Source: Chara braunii
Lineage: Eukaryota; Streptophyta; Charophyceae; Charales; Characeae
Direction: 5' to 3'
DNA length: 21,474 bases
NCBI GenBank assembly: GCA_003427395.1
Contig: BFEA01001113.1
Coordinates: 47,171 to 68,644 of the forward strand
A program made the position numbers and the translations under genes. The notes beneath the pieces are model-generated. The model searched no databases. It saw nothing but the letters and a program-made list of their open reading frames with translations, and was not told where the DNA came from. Position 1 is the stretch's first letter; each line of letters begins with the position of its first letter. Below are positions 1 through 8,040 of the stretch, piece by piece.

Positions 1-333
1 AAACAAAAAAGCGAAAATCGAAAGTCTAGAGTATAACTACACACGGAATAGAATAAAATTAAATATTCGGGAACTAAAGATTTTCGGAAAGAAACGCGAC
101 GGAGTATCAGTTCATTTCTTATCAGGTCATTTCTGCAGATATAACGACGTAAGAGTGTCGATCACATTTCCAATGCATACGGAACACATAGAAGATCAAA
201 GATCTGAAAGAAATGGAAACGAACCAGCAGGACTCACCTAGAAAATGAAGAAAATCCGCGGTCATGCGAATTAACAAGAACAAAACAACAAACAAAGCCA
301 GATTCAAGTCACTATGAAAAACAAAGCGTAGTT

Positions 334-661
334 ATATAAAAGATTCACAGTAAAAACAAAAATCTGACGGAGAGGAAAGTACGGGAGAGACACGCACAAA
401 ATCATTGGATATGATGATATGTACGGAGAGACACGCACAGAATCATTGGATGTGTACGGGATTTCCTGAGGAGAGAGGATGTAGACGGGAGAGACACGCA
501 CAAAATCTTCGAATATGATGAAAATAGCTCCGGATTGAAGGCGAGATGAAAATTGACGACAGCAAGGGAACGACTGCGGGAGATCCTGAGGAGAGATGAT
601 GAGTACTCTGCAGGGATAGAGGAAAGTGGCGGAGAAGGACTGGGAACAAAGGGTATAAATA
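334..661 (+). promoter_or_regulatory. Candidate TATA elements inside the pseudo-LTR
   Basis: Two TATA-like strings are present: TATATAAAAG at 334-343 and TATAAATA at 654-661. Both recur in the downstream copy (5554-5563 and 5872-5879). The second lies about 430 bases before the ORF1 ATG at 1087. In a head-to-tail array, the 3' repeat of one unit would then drive the next. Position and composition are the only evidence; AT-rich strings like these also occur by chance. Confidence 0.3.
380..602 (+). repeat. Short interspersed direct repeats within the pseudo-LTR
   Basis: A motif close to ACGGGAGAGACACGCACAAA followed by ATC and an AT-rich tail occurs three times (about 380-418, 422-453 and 485-525). 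A second motif, close to CGGGAGATCCTGAGGAGAGA, occurs twice (about 458-480 and 576-598). All are kept in the downstream copy (about 5600-5820), so they are part of the element and not a local accident. Confidence 0.75.
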
Positions 662-1086
662 TTAGGATAGTGGCTGAAATGATTACCTGAGCAGTGAGGT
701 AGAAGGGTAATCGCGACTGCTGTCGCATGCCATGGACATTACGTGTTCACTGTGAAAGTAAAACCTCGCACGTTCTGTCTACATTTGCATGTGTGTATCT
801 CTATGCACGGTGCTTTGAACTTGCGGGCGGTACCCGCGATGATCAGCACTGGATAGACCTTTTGCTTTTTACGTCCATTTATTTCCTGTGTACTTTCATC
901 GTCTATATCTTTCTCCGTATTCTTATCCTATTCCTTTCATTCTTGATTCCATTGTGGCGATTTATTGGAGATTACGTTAGCGTGGAGATTCGTTGCGACT
1001 TTTGGAGATTCGGTTGTACTTTTCGCCTATTGTACTTATTTCTGGTTCGAGGAAGACCTACCTGACATTCCCAAGCTTCAAGGAAG

Positions 1087-2292
1087 ATGGCGCATTCGTG
1101 TTCATCGTCGGACAGGAGGCGGCGCAGGCACTCATCATCATCCTCCGGATCGAAGGGGAGGAACCGCTCACGAAGGCGGAGATCGAGAACTCCGAGAGAT
1201 AGAAGACATAAGTCAAGATCACCATCATCATGGAGAAGAAGGGCTGAGTCAGAATCTCCTAGGAGATTCTCGAGACCATTATGGGAGCAGAGACGGAATG
1301 CTTTCCCCCCGCCGGGAAATCGGGCGTGGTTTACAGCAGATCTAAAAGAGGAAATCTTCAAGCTCCGTCAGGAGATGGACAAGGTACTCAAGACACTGGA
1401 GCAACTCACACGCAAGACAGGCGAAAATCAACCACCTCCACCAAACAAGGAAGACATTGCGAAGAAGACTGAACTGAATCTGGATCCGCTCAAGTCCTTC
1501 ATTGATGAAGCACTGAAGCCAGCAGAGACGAACCAAGGGGGACAAAATCAAGCTGGTCCAAGCGCAGCCAGTCAGAAGAATATAGAAGCAGAGGACAAAG
1601 TAGAGAGGATGGTGTCGGAAGTGCAAAAGGAGGTCAACAATCTGAAGCTACTGAAATATGATCTGGCGGCGGTGAAGGGCGCGTTGCAGAAGACCAATGA
1701 ACCAACACGCACCTGCACTCCAATCGTGTCGTCCTCTGTGCATCCTAACGGATATACGGAGACGACTGCGGGGCTACCAACATCTGTACATGGAAGTCGA
1801 AGCGTGCCGAGCCGAAGTATGCCAAGCAGAAGTGCACCTAGCAGAAGCAGATTGGGACGCGTGATCCCTCCACACCCTAAGAGAGGAAGAACGAGGATGG
1901 CTAGGAACGTGACGGCAACTAAGTCGAAGGCGAAAAGGAGCATTAATTTCGGAGTGGAACCAATGACAGACACGCAGCTCCTGCGTCTTCATTACACAGA
2001 TCTGAAGGTATTGTGCAAGATGCATGACACCAGGTACAAAGACAAGCCGCAAGCGATCTCGGCATTGAGACAAGTTCCGGGACTGATCGCCTACAAGGGG
2101 AGGGACTTCAACCGGCATTCGGATTTGGAGACGCAAATCATGCCAGATCCAGACAACATTCGAGTATCCAACACAACGGGCGGAGACACAAGTGATGATG
2201 AGTACGAGAGCCTTAGTACAAGATCAAGCGGAAGTGATGACTACGATTCATCCGGCACATCTTCGGGCACCGAAGATCTGTTGGGAAGGTAG
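1087..2292 (+). CDS. PLE-1 ORF1: RS-rich basic protein with coiled coil and SAP-like segment
   Basis: This 401-residue ORF shows no enzyme motif. Residues 1-64 are dominated by Arg and Ser (SR/RS dipeptides), as in RNA-binding or splicing-factor tails. Residues 86-107 form a short heptad-like helix (LKEEIFKLRQEMDKVLKTLE). Residues 237-255 repeat PSRS/PSRSM/PSRSA. Residues 296-330 (LLRLHYTDLKVLCKMH, then YKDK and AISALRQ) resemble a SAP DNA-binding helix-turn-helix. Residues 369-397 are acidic and Ser-rich. The equivalent ORF of PLE-2 has the same order of features, which argues that this is a real element protein. By analogy it probably binds element RNA or target chromatin (inference). The 1087 ATG is chosen because the RS domain starts there. 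Its 3' end overlaps the EN frame, which is shifted by -1. Confidence 0.75.
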   Translation: MAHSCSSSDRRRRRHSSSSSGSKGRNRSRRRRSRTPRDRRHKSRSPSSWRRRAESESPRRFSRPLWEQRRNAFPPPGNRAWFTADLKEEIFKLRQEMDKVLKTLEQLTRKTGENQPPPPNKEDIAKKTELNLDPLKSFIDEALKPAETNQGGQNQAGPSAASQKNIEAEDKVERMVSEVQKEVNNLKLLKYDLAAVKGALQKTNEPTRTCTPIVSSSVHPNGYTETTAGLPTSVHGSRSVPSRSMPSRSAPSRSRLGRVIPPHPKRGRTRMARNVTATKSKAKRSINFGVEPMTDTQLLRLHYTDLKVLCKMHDTRYKDKPQAISALRQVPGLIAYKGRDFNRHSDLETQIMPDPDNIRVSNTTGGDTSDDEYESLSTRSSGSDDYDSSGTSSGTEDLLGR

Positions 2293-2459
2293 ACGACATC
2301 TCAGCACCGAGCGGCCTCACCACGACACAGAAATGGGAGCAAATACACCGATTATCAACGAAGATCGAGCAACTAGTTAGTACGGGGAAAATTAGTGAGT
2401 GTCATACATACAATAGAAGGTACCGACTTCTGTTTATCTCACTAGCATTAGACGGACAG
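2241..2459 (+). other. AUG-less coding extension upstream of the PLE-1 endonuclease
   Basis: The EN frame is open from just after the TGA at 2238-2240, with no ATG until 2460. It overlaps the last ~50 bases of ORF1 in the -1 frame. From about 2343 on, its translation aligns without gaps to the region before the PLE-2 endonuclease (RLS-KI here, RLLRRI there; YR, then a hydrophobic run, then W). This region is therefore likely translated although it lacks a start codon. I saw no canonical X_XXY_YYZ slippery heptamer in the overlap. Confidence 0.5.
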
Positions 2460-2834
2460 ATGCCATGGGCAAGCCAACTAGTTGATCTCTGGGTTGCACA
2501 GACGGACACATTTGATAAGTTATTGACATCATCGTATAGTGTGTACGTTCTCGCTTCACCGTGGTGTAGGCATATGTACGTAGGGAGGACAGGAAGACAG
2601 TCCGACAAGAGATGGACAAAACACATAAACTTGGCCAGGAATCCAAATAGAGGAGCACAGCGGAAACTTTATAGTTGGCTGCACAAATTAGGTTGGGAGA
2701 AATATGTTCTGATACCCATTTGGATGGGAGTGAAATCAGAAGTAATTGGAATGGAAACAACACTAATTACGAGACTAAATCCATTCTTGAATACAAGGGG
2801 AAAAGGCAGAAAGAATCGGAGGAACAAAAAATGA
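2460..2834 (+). CDS. PLE-1 GIY-YIG endonuclease domain
   Basis: This is a nicking endonuclease that would cut target DNA to prime reverse transcription. From the first ATG it is 124 residues. The GIY-like strand is VYVL (28-31) and the YIG-like strand is MYVG (39-42). These are followed by Arg43/Arg46, a conserved WTKH (52-55), the catalytic Glu in GMETTLI (Glu99) and the closing LNPFLN (106-111), so all core elements are present. A Lys/Arg-rich linker ends at TGA 2832-2834. The frame is the same as that of the downstream RT, which opens at 2835, so EN and RT look like one protein split by a single stop. CGA to TGA is the simplest explanation. 2460 is a convenience start, because homology to PLE-2 extends upstream. 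Confidence 0.85.
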   Translation: MPWASQLVDLWVAQTDTFDKLLTSSYSVYVLASPWCRHMYVGRTGRQSDKRWTKHINLARNPNRGAQRKLYSWLHKLGWEKYVLIPIWMGVKSEVIGMETTLITRLNPFLNTRGKGRKNRRNKK

Positions 2835-2867
2835 AGAAGGGGAAAGAGGAAGAAGAACGAAAACAAA

Positions 2868-5249
2868 GTGGTGAATTGGAATATACCTGTGTTGTTTAAA
2901 TCGGTCCGATCAGGTTACACTACGAAGTTAACATCAATTCTGCAACCAAAAGCAAAGATCTACTGCAAAGCAGGAAAGCTATGGAATGAAAAATGGAAAG
3001 TAATTAAACGAACATTCGGATCAACGATTGTGGAAATTGACAACAAAAAGTTCCAGCTAAAAGAATGCAGAAAAGCAATCGAAAATGGATGTATCTTCTA
3101 TGTGACTCAACTGATACATACGGGACCAAAAACAAACAAACACAGAAATATTCTGATTAACTGCTTGAGGGCACCATGGACACGGAAAGAACTGTATAAA
3201 TTGTCACTGGACGATATACTGATTCTTCTGTCAAAAGTGGGATCGATTACCGGAAAGAAACAAAGAGGAACAATTAAAGGCATCTTCACACGGATCTCAA
3301 AGAAGAAATTTACATTCAATATCAAAAGAAGGCTGATATTTAAGACTCCATTTGATGCATGCATTAATCTGAAACAAGTGAGAAATACAGCAACTGAAAC
3401 AATCCTGGATAACGTTAGTAACAACAACTTCGCGAATGATTTGACAACCCGGATGCGGGTTATGTTCAAGAAATCGAAGACAGTCGGGGAAATATTACAC
3501 AATCACAGACAGGTGCTTACACAAGCACCGGACTGTAATTGTGCAATATCCCGACTTCCAAAGATGGAAAACCACATTGCCTGCAGACTAAGTGAAATTA
3601 CAGACAATCAGCTATTATGGAATGCAAAAAACGTGCCCCATATGAACGAAAGAATCGGAAAGGAAAAAATTAAAAGGACAATCATAGCTACGATTGCAAT
3701 TGTACCACGACCACTAAGGAAGAAAAGAGAAATTAAAGTAGATGTATCTACTTGCATCGAAAAAAAGAATGACATGGAAATCTTTCTTGACATATCAGAA
3801 GTATGGGAAGTAAAAAGAAGATTGGCGCAGTGTATCTTATCGTCGTTGGATAGAAATCCTGGCGAAACTTTTGTGGAGTGTCCGAAAATATGGTACGAGA
3901 AGACCCAAAAATTCTTTCTGGAATCGAGTCACTATGAAATTGTACAACAAACGGAATCTGAGATCACTCAATTGGCCAAAAATACGTATCATGGATTAGG
4001 GTTGAAGAAATTCGCGGAATGGGATGAACAAGGATCATACGGAGATGCGTATACAATTCCAAAGAACAAAGACGTTACTAGACGCCGACCAATTGTGCCC
4101 ACATATAAGGAGCCATCTCGGAAAGCATCTAAGGTACTATCAAGGGCTATCAACTTCATGTGCGAAGCATTGAAAGTTGGCTTTGCACTACAAGGAACGA
4201 ACCAGCTAGCACCTAGACTAAAGAAATGCAATCAAACAGCAAAAGAAACATACGGAGATATGGCTATGATAATCTGCTCCACGTATGACGTCAAGGATAT
4301 GTTTTCGAATCTCGATCACACACATATCTTGAACGCCATGCAATGGATGATGAAAATGGCGAAAGAAAAACGAAAAACCCACTTGTGCTACAAGATGAGA
4401 GGAAAGTACATGAACTTCGGAAAAGCGAACGGGACCTACGGATGGAGAACATTAAAGATTGAGTGCCTTACGGATCTATTGTACTATGACATCAAACACG
4501 CATACTTCAAAGTACAAGGAATACTTCTAGGACAAGTAATGGGGATACCGATGGGGAAGGGCTCTAGCCCACCCATTGCCAACATGGTATGCGCGTTTGA
4601 CGAGTACAGATGGTGCTCACAGACTGGAATTGATGAGAAATGTATCCACGATATGCGTTTTGTGGATGATGTCATGATGATCATAATACCAAAGAAGGAG
4701 GATCAAAAGAGGGAGGTGGAATGTCTGGAATCTTTCCAAACATGCGACCACCAATCTCTAAAACTGGAAATCACATTAGACAATGCAAACACAGAATGGA
4801 CGTATCTGGAAACAAGGGTGACGAAATCAATCAACGAACCCCTCCTGAAGTGTACACATCGACTGAAAAATGAGGCGACACTCCAGGAGGGGTTATTAAG
4901 CTCTCTCTCTGTAAGGACGTTGCGTCACTTCAGGAGCGCGGGTTCTGAAAGAACCAAAATCTTGACGATTATCGGCACGTTTCATCGAATGGTGGCGAAC
5001 ACATACGACATGGCAGATCTACCGCCAGTGATTAAAATGTTCGGACGGAAGCTCCGACTCATGGATTACCCATGCTTTCATTCGAAATTGCAGGGATGCG
5101 GAGGTCCGAAACAAATTCCAGTAGTACCTGGAAGAACNAGAAGCACCATATCGACAGATATAAAAACGGAAAGTCGGTACGGCAAGAAATTCACAAGACT
5201 TGCAGAAAACATAAAAACAAAAACAAAAAAGCGAAAATCGAAAGTCTAG
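2868..5249 (+). CDS. PLE-1 reverse transcriptase (Penelope-like, CxC motif)
   Basis: This RT would copy the element RNA at a nicked target. The frame is open from 2835, immediately after the TGA. The listed start is a GTG, so the true N-terminus is probably the upstream EN. Numbered from that GTG, the linker carries ILHNHR and the DCNC motif (C223, C225) typical of N-terminal-EN PLEs. The fingers have AYTIPKNKD-RRRPI (394-409). Motif A is TYDVKDMF (Asp474). Motif B is GQVMGIPMG (555-563) followed by SSPP. Motif C is RFVDD (Asp600, Asp601), so both metal-binding Asp are intact. A thumb follows, and a Lys/Arg-rich tail ends at TAG 5247-5249. One assembly N lies at 5138. About 790 residues plus EN is a normal PLE size. 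Confidence 0.9.
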   Translation: MVNWNIPVLFKSVRSGYTTKLTSILQPKAKIYCKAGKLWNEKWKVIKRTFGSTIVEIDNKKFQLKECRKAIENGCIFYVTQLIHTGPKTNKHRNILINCLRAPWTRKELYKLSLDDILILLSKVGSITGKKQRGTIKGIFTRISKKKFTFNIKRRLIFKTPFDACINLKQVRNTATETILDNVSNNNFANDLTTRMRVMFKKSKTVGEILHNHRQVLTQAPDCNCAISRLPKMENHIACRLSEITDNQLLWNAKNVPHMNERIGKEKIKRTIIATIAIVPRPLRKKREIKVDVSTCIEKKNDMEIFLDISEVWEVKRRLAQCILSSLDRNPGETFVECPKIWYEKTQKFFLESSHYEIVQQTESEITQLAKNTYHGLGLKKFAEWDEQGSYGDAYTIPKNKDVTRRRPIVPTYKEPSRKASKVLSRAINFMCEALKVGFALQGTNQLAPRLKKCNQTAKETYGDMAMIICSTYDVKDMFSNLDHTHILNAMQWMMKMAKEKRKTHLCYKMRGKYMNFGKANGTYGWRTLKIECLTDLLYYDIKHAYFKVQGILLGQVMGIPMGKGSSPPIANMVCAFDEYRWCSQTGIDEKCIHDMRFVDDVMMIIIPKKEDQKREVECLESFQTCDHQSLKLEITLDNANTEWTYLETRVTKSINEPLLKCTHRLKNEATLQEGLLSSLSVRTLRHFRSAGSERTKILTIIGTFHRMVANTYDMADLPPVIKMFGRKLRLMDYPCFHSKLQGCGGPKQIPVVPGRXRSTISTDIKTESRYGKKFTRLAENIKTKTKKRKSKV

Positions 5250-6006
5250 AGTATAACTACACACGGAATAGAATAAAATTAAATATTCGGGAACTAAAGA
5301 TTTTCGGAAAGAAACCCGACGGAGTATCAGTTCATTTCTTATCAGGTCATTTCTGCAGATATAACGACGTAAGAGTGTCGATCACGTTTCCAATGTATAC
5401 GGAACACATAGAAGATCAAAGATCTGAAAGAAATAGAAACGAACCAGCAGGACTCACCTAGAAAATGAAGAAAATCCGCGGTCATGCGAATTAACAGGAA
5501 CAAAACAACAAACAAAGCCAGATTCAAGTCAGTATAAAAAACAAAGCGAAGTTATATAAAAGATTCACAGTAAAAACAAAAATCTGACGGAGAGGAAAGT
5601 ACGGGAGAGACACGCACAGAATCATTGGATATGATGATATGTACGGAGAGACACGCATAGAATCATTGGATGTGTACGGGATTTCCTGAGGAGAGAGGAT
5701 GTAGACGGGAGAGACACGCACAAAATCTTCAGATATGATGAAAATAGCTCCAGATTGCAGGCGAGATGAAAATCGACGATAGCAAGGGAACGACTGCGGG
5801 AGATCCTGAGGAGAGATGATGAGTACTCTGCAGGGATAGAGGAATGGCAGAGAAGGACTGGGAACAAAGGGTATAAATATTAGGATAGTGGCTGAAATGA
5901 TTACCTGAGCAGTGAGGTAGAAGGGTAATCGCGACTGTTGTCGCATGCCATGGACATGACGAGTTTGCTGTGAAAGTAAAACCTCGCACGTTCTGTCTAC
6001 ATTGGC

Positions 6007-6010
<4 letters not shown>
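5221..6010 (+). repeat. PLE-1 pseudo-LTR, downstream copy (3' end of the complete unit)
   Basis: This is the second copy of the 1-792 repeat. It contains the last codons of the RT, the stop at 5247-5249, AATAAA at 5272-5277, the internal short repeats and both TATA-like strings. It ends at ACATTGGCATGT, after which the sequence turns at once into (CT)n, while the upstream copy continues into the ORF1 leader. That gives the 3' boundary of the element to within a base or two. Confidence 0.9.
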
Positions 6011-6088
<78 letters not shown>

Positions 6089-6089
6089 N

Positions 6090-6178
<89 letters not shown>
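6010..6178. repeat. (CT)n microsatellite at the PLE-1 3' junction
   Basis: Essentially pure CT dinucleotides run for about 169 bases with one N at 6089, so the true length is uncertain. The tract abuts the 3' end of PLE-1 exactly. Long open frames across it (poly Leu-Ser or Arg-Glu) are low-complexity artefacts. Confidence 0.97.
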
Positions 6179-6181
<3 letters not shown>

Positions 6182-6184
6182 ATG

Positions 6185-6396
6185 AATGTCTTGTTCACAC
6201 TCTCTCCAGACTAAGTTGTGGCCCTGGGCACCGTCCACTATTCTACTCGACTCCCGATGCGATGTGACTGATTGAAATGCAATCCAGTAGAGCATCAACG
6301 TGTTCCCATACACATGCTGCGATGACAAAGCAGACTTGGAGAGGGAATTCACACCACACTAGATTTGAAATTGCACAGCGGATGCACAACGAGTAG
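6185..6396. repeat. Diverged direct repeat, copy 1 (follows (CT)n)
   Basis: Starts GAATGTCTTGTTCACACTCT and ends GATGCACAACGAGTAG. It matches 6506-6670 over most of its length but carries about 48 extra bases near 6273-6320. Family unknown. No coding potential is recognised. Confidence 0.85.
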
Positions 6397-6420
6397 CACA
6401 CCACAACACTGAGGTATGGA

Positions 6421-6423
<3 letters not shown>

Positions 6424-6480
<57 letters not shown>

Positions 6481-6490
6481 CCCCCCCCCC
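6424..6490. repeat. (CT)n followed by a run of 13 C
   Basis: CT dinucleotides from about 6424 to 6477, then C13 (6478-6490) and a short TG/CG-rich stretch. It precedes the second repeat copy just as the 6010-6178 tract precedes the first. Confidence 0.95.
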
Positions 6491-6505
6491 TGTGTGTGCG
6501 TGTGT

Positions 6506-6670
6506 AAATGTCTTGTTCACACTCTCTCCTGACTAAGTTGCAGCCCTGGGCACCGTCCACTATTCTACTCGACTCCCCAAAGCGATGTGACTATGCCGCG
6601 ATGACAGACTTGGAGAGGGAATTCTCACCACACCAGATTGGAAATTGCACAGTGGATGCACAACAAGTAG
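6506..6670. repeat. Diverged direct repeat, copy 2 (follows (CT)n)
   Basis: Second copy of the 6185-6396 unit. It shares AATGTCTTGTTCACACTCTC, GGGCACCGTCCACTATTCTA and GACTTGGAGAGGGAATTC, and ends GATGCACAACAAGTAG. Together with the CT tracts this makes a duplicated module of [(CT)n + repeat]. Confidence 0.85.
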
Positions 6671-7441
6671 GAGGAATTGAAAAGCATCAATTTTTAGTTT
6701 CCCCAAACTCCAACTCAATCAGATCCACAAAGAACCCAAGAATCTCAACTGAGAGTAAACCACCTTGAGCAAACTCGGCATGTAGTTTCATCAAGCCTCT
6801 GGAGTCTTCCTTCTCCCTCCAACACCATCCTCCACACAGCCGTCTATGGCGCACAGGCCAAAACACTGCGCCCAGCCCTAATTCTTGCAGACCACCAATG
6901 CTCCTCTCCTACTGTCTCAGCAGCACTAGTGCAACCCAGCTAACACTCAAATGCTCCAGTGATGGGCCAGAGACCTCCCAGAATAAGCAGCACCAGCGTC
7001 AGGATGAAGGAGGAATCTCCAGCTTGAAGAAGAAGAAGAATTGCGGCCTCGGAGAAGCAGATATGGCAGCGCCTAACCCCACAACACAGATATGGTGTCG
7101 GCAGGCCCAGCAGATGAGGCATTGGCTTCACTGCTGCCTTGAAACGCTAGCAGCCACTGCCCAGCTACAGTGATGCTTCGGTAGCCTGGCGGCGTTAATC
7201 CAAGCACTAGACAGCTCCTCCAAACCACTGACCAAAGACCTCTCACACTCCGGACTCACCCTATATATGGTTCTACTCTGAACTAATGGGCCAGACTCCT
7301 AGGACCTACGACAGAGGTAACGGTTATGTGTCTGAGTTTTCCAGTAACGACGTTACCAAAGTTTAGGGCCAGTGGTGCTCGTGTAGAGGAAGTTCAGGGA
7401 TTTGACACAAATGTCCCTGTCGGGTTTAGGCCCAGATTACT
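6671..7441. other. No gene recognised
   Basis: Mixed-composition DNA with only short open frames and no motif I recognise. No sign of an RNA gene or mobile-element terminus was seen. Confidence 0.5.
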
Positions 7442-7560
7442 TACCGGTCAGGACGTAGAACTCCAACATTTACGAAAATGTCCTAATTGGTGCTGAGAGT
7501 TACCGGTCAGGACCTAGAACTCAAAAAAAATACGATAATGTCCTAGTTGGTGTTACAGCC
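7442..7560. repeat. Two-copy tandem repeat, 59-base unit
   Basis: TACCGGTCAGGAC starts at 7442 and again at 7501. Both copies continue through TAGAACTC, a variable A-rich middle, and AATGTCCTA-TTGGTG. Could be a relic of a retroelement terminus; not assigned. Confidence 0.8.
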
Positions 7561-8040
7561 CGCTGAGAAACTGCAACAACATTGTATTCCTAGCCTCCCT
7601 GGGAGCAAGGACCTCTGAGCTGATGGTGCCTACGAGGTGAACGGCAGGGTATCAATCCCTTCTGCTTTGCCTCTTATACCAACACAATGGACTTGGCCGT
7701 TTTGGTGGTTATGGCCACAGTTGTGCCAGGGCCTTTCCCCACTCATCCTTTTGAACGACTTGCATGCTTCGGTCATGTTGGGGGCCAATCTCTTGGATGA
7801 AATCCCAGTCCTTTTATATGTGTCTGAAATGGTTCGAGCAGCCATCCTCTCAGGGATCTGGGCACTTCGGCATGCTTGCATCAGAGAAGAAAAAACATTG
7901 TCGCTGCAATTCCTCGTCCGGCTGGTCATGTTTGATATTTGTGAGAGCATCCATGCGGATTTTCTACACTAACATGAGGTCTCCCCCATCAATAGATCTC
8001 TGACACAATGTAGACTGTAGGGCGTACATCCAATAGTGAT

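Larger units (their letters stand above)
1..792 (+). repeat. PLE-1 pseudo-LTR, upstream copy (3' end of a truncated head-to-tail unit)
   Basis: This segment matches 5221-6010 almost base for base, at an offset of 5220 that falls to 5218 after a 2-base indel near 625. By eye there are roughly 25-30 differences, about 96-97% identity. It starts inside the last codons of an RT gene (its first 29 bases equal 5221-5249, ending in the RT stop) and continues through the 3' untranslated part. The match ends at 792, where the downstream copy runs into (CT)n. It is therefore the 3' end of another PLE-1 unit lying directly upstream, the usual pseudo-LTR arrangement of Penelope-like elements. An AATAAA lies at 52-57, just after the RT stop. 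Confidence 0.9.
793..6010 (+). mobile_element. PLE-1: Penelope-like retroelement with N-terminal GIY-YIG endonuclease (Chlamys-type), tandem copy
   Basis: This is a complete repeat unit of about 5.2 kb between two direct copies of its own 3' end. In order it holds a 5' leader, ORF1 (RS-rich, SAP-like), a GIY-YIG endonuclease, an RT with a CxC motif upstream of the catalytic core, and a 3' untranslated region that stops at a (CT)n microsatellite. Endonuclease before RT, the CxC motif, pseudo-LTR tandems and a microsatellite junction are together the published signature of N-terminal-EN PLEs (Naiad/Chlamys). The green-lineage setting favours Chlamys. All three frames are long and open, and one TGA separates EN from RT. 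The unit borders are those of the repeat, not a demonstrated target-site duplication. Confidence 0.85.

Noticed and set aside
440-620. CTGAGGA strings resembling the hammerhead ribozyme CUGANGA box in the pseudo-LTR
   Set aside because: No GAAA box and pairing stems at the right spacing were found. N-terminal-EN PLEs are reported to lack canonical hammerheads.
2832-2834. TGA as selenocysteine codon
   Set aside because: It lies in a basic linker, not at a position where Cys is conserved in PLE-2, and I could not identify a SECIS-like element by eye.
5524-6352. Long open frames across the CT tract (Arg-Glu and Leu-Ser repeats)
   Set aside because: Pure dinucleotide repeat translation; frames exist only because CT/GA repeats contain no stops.
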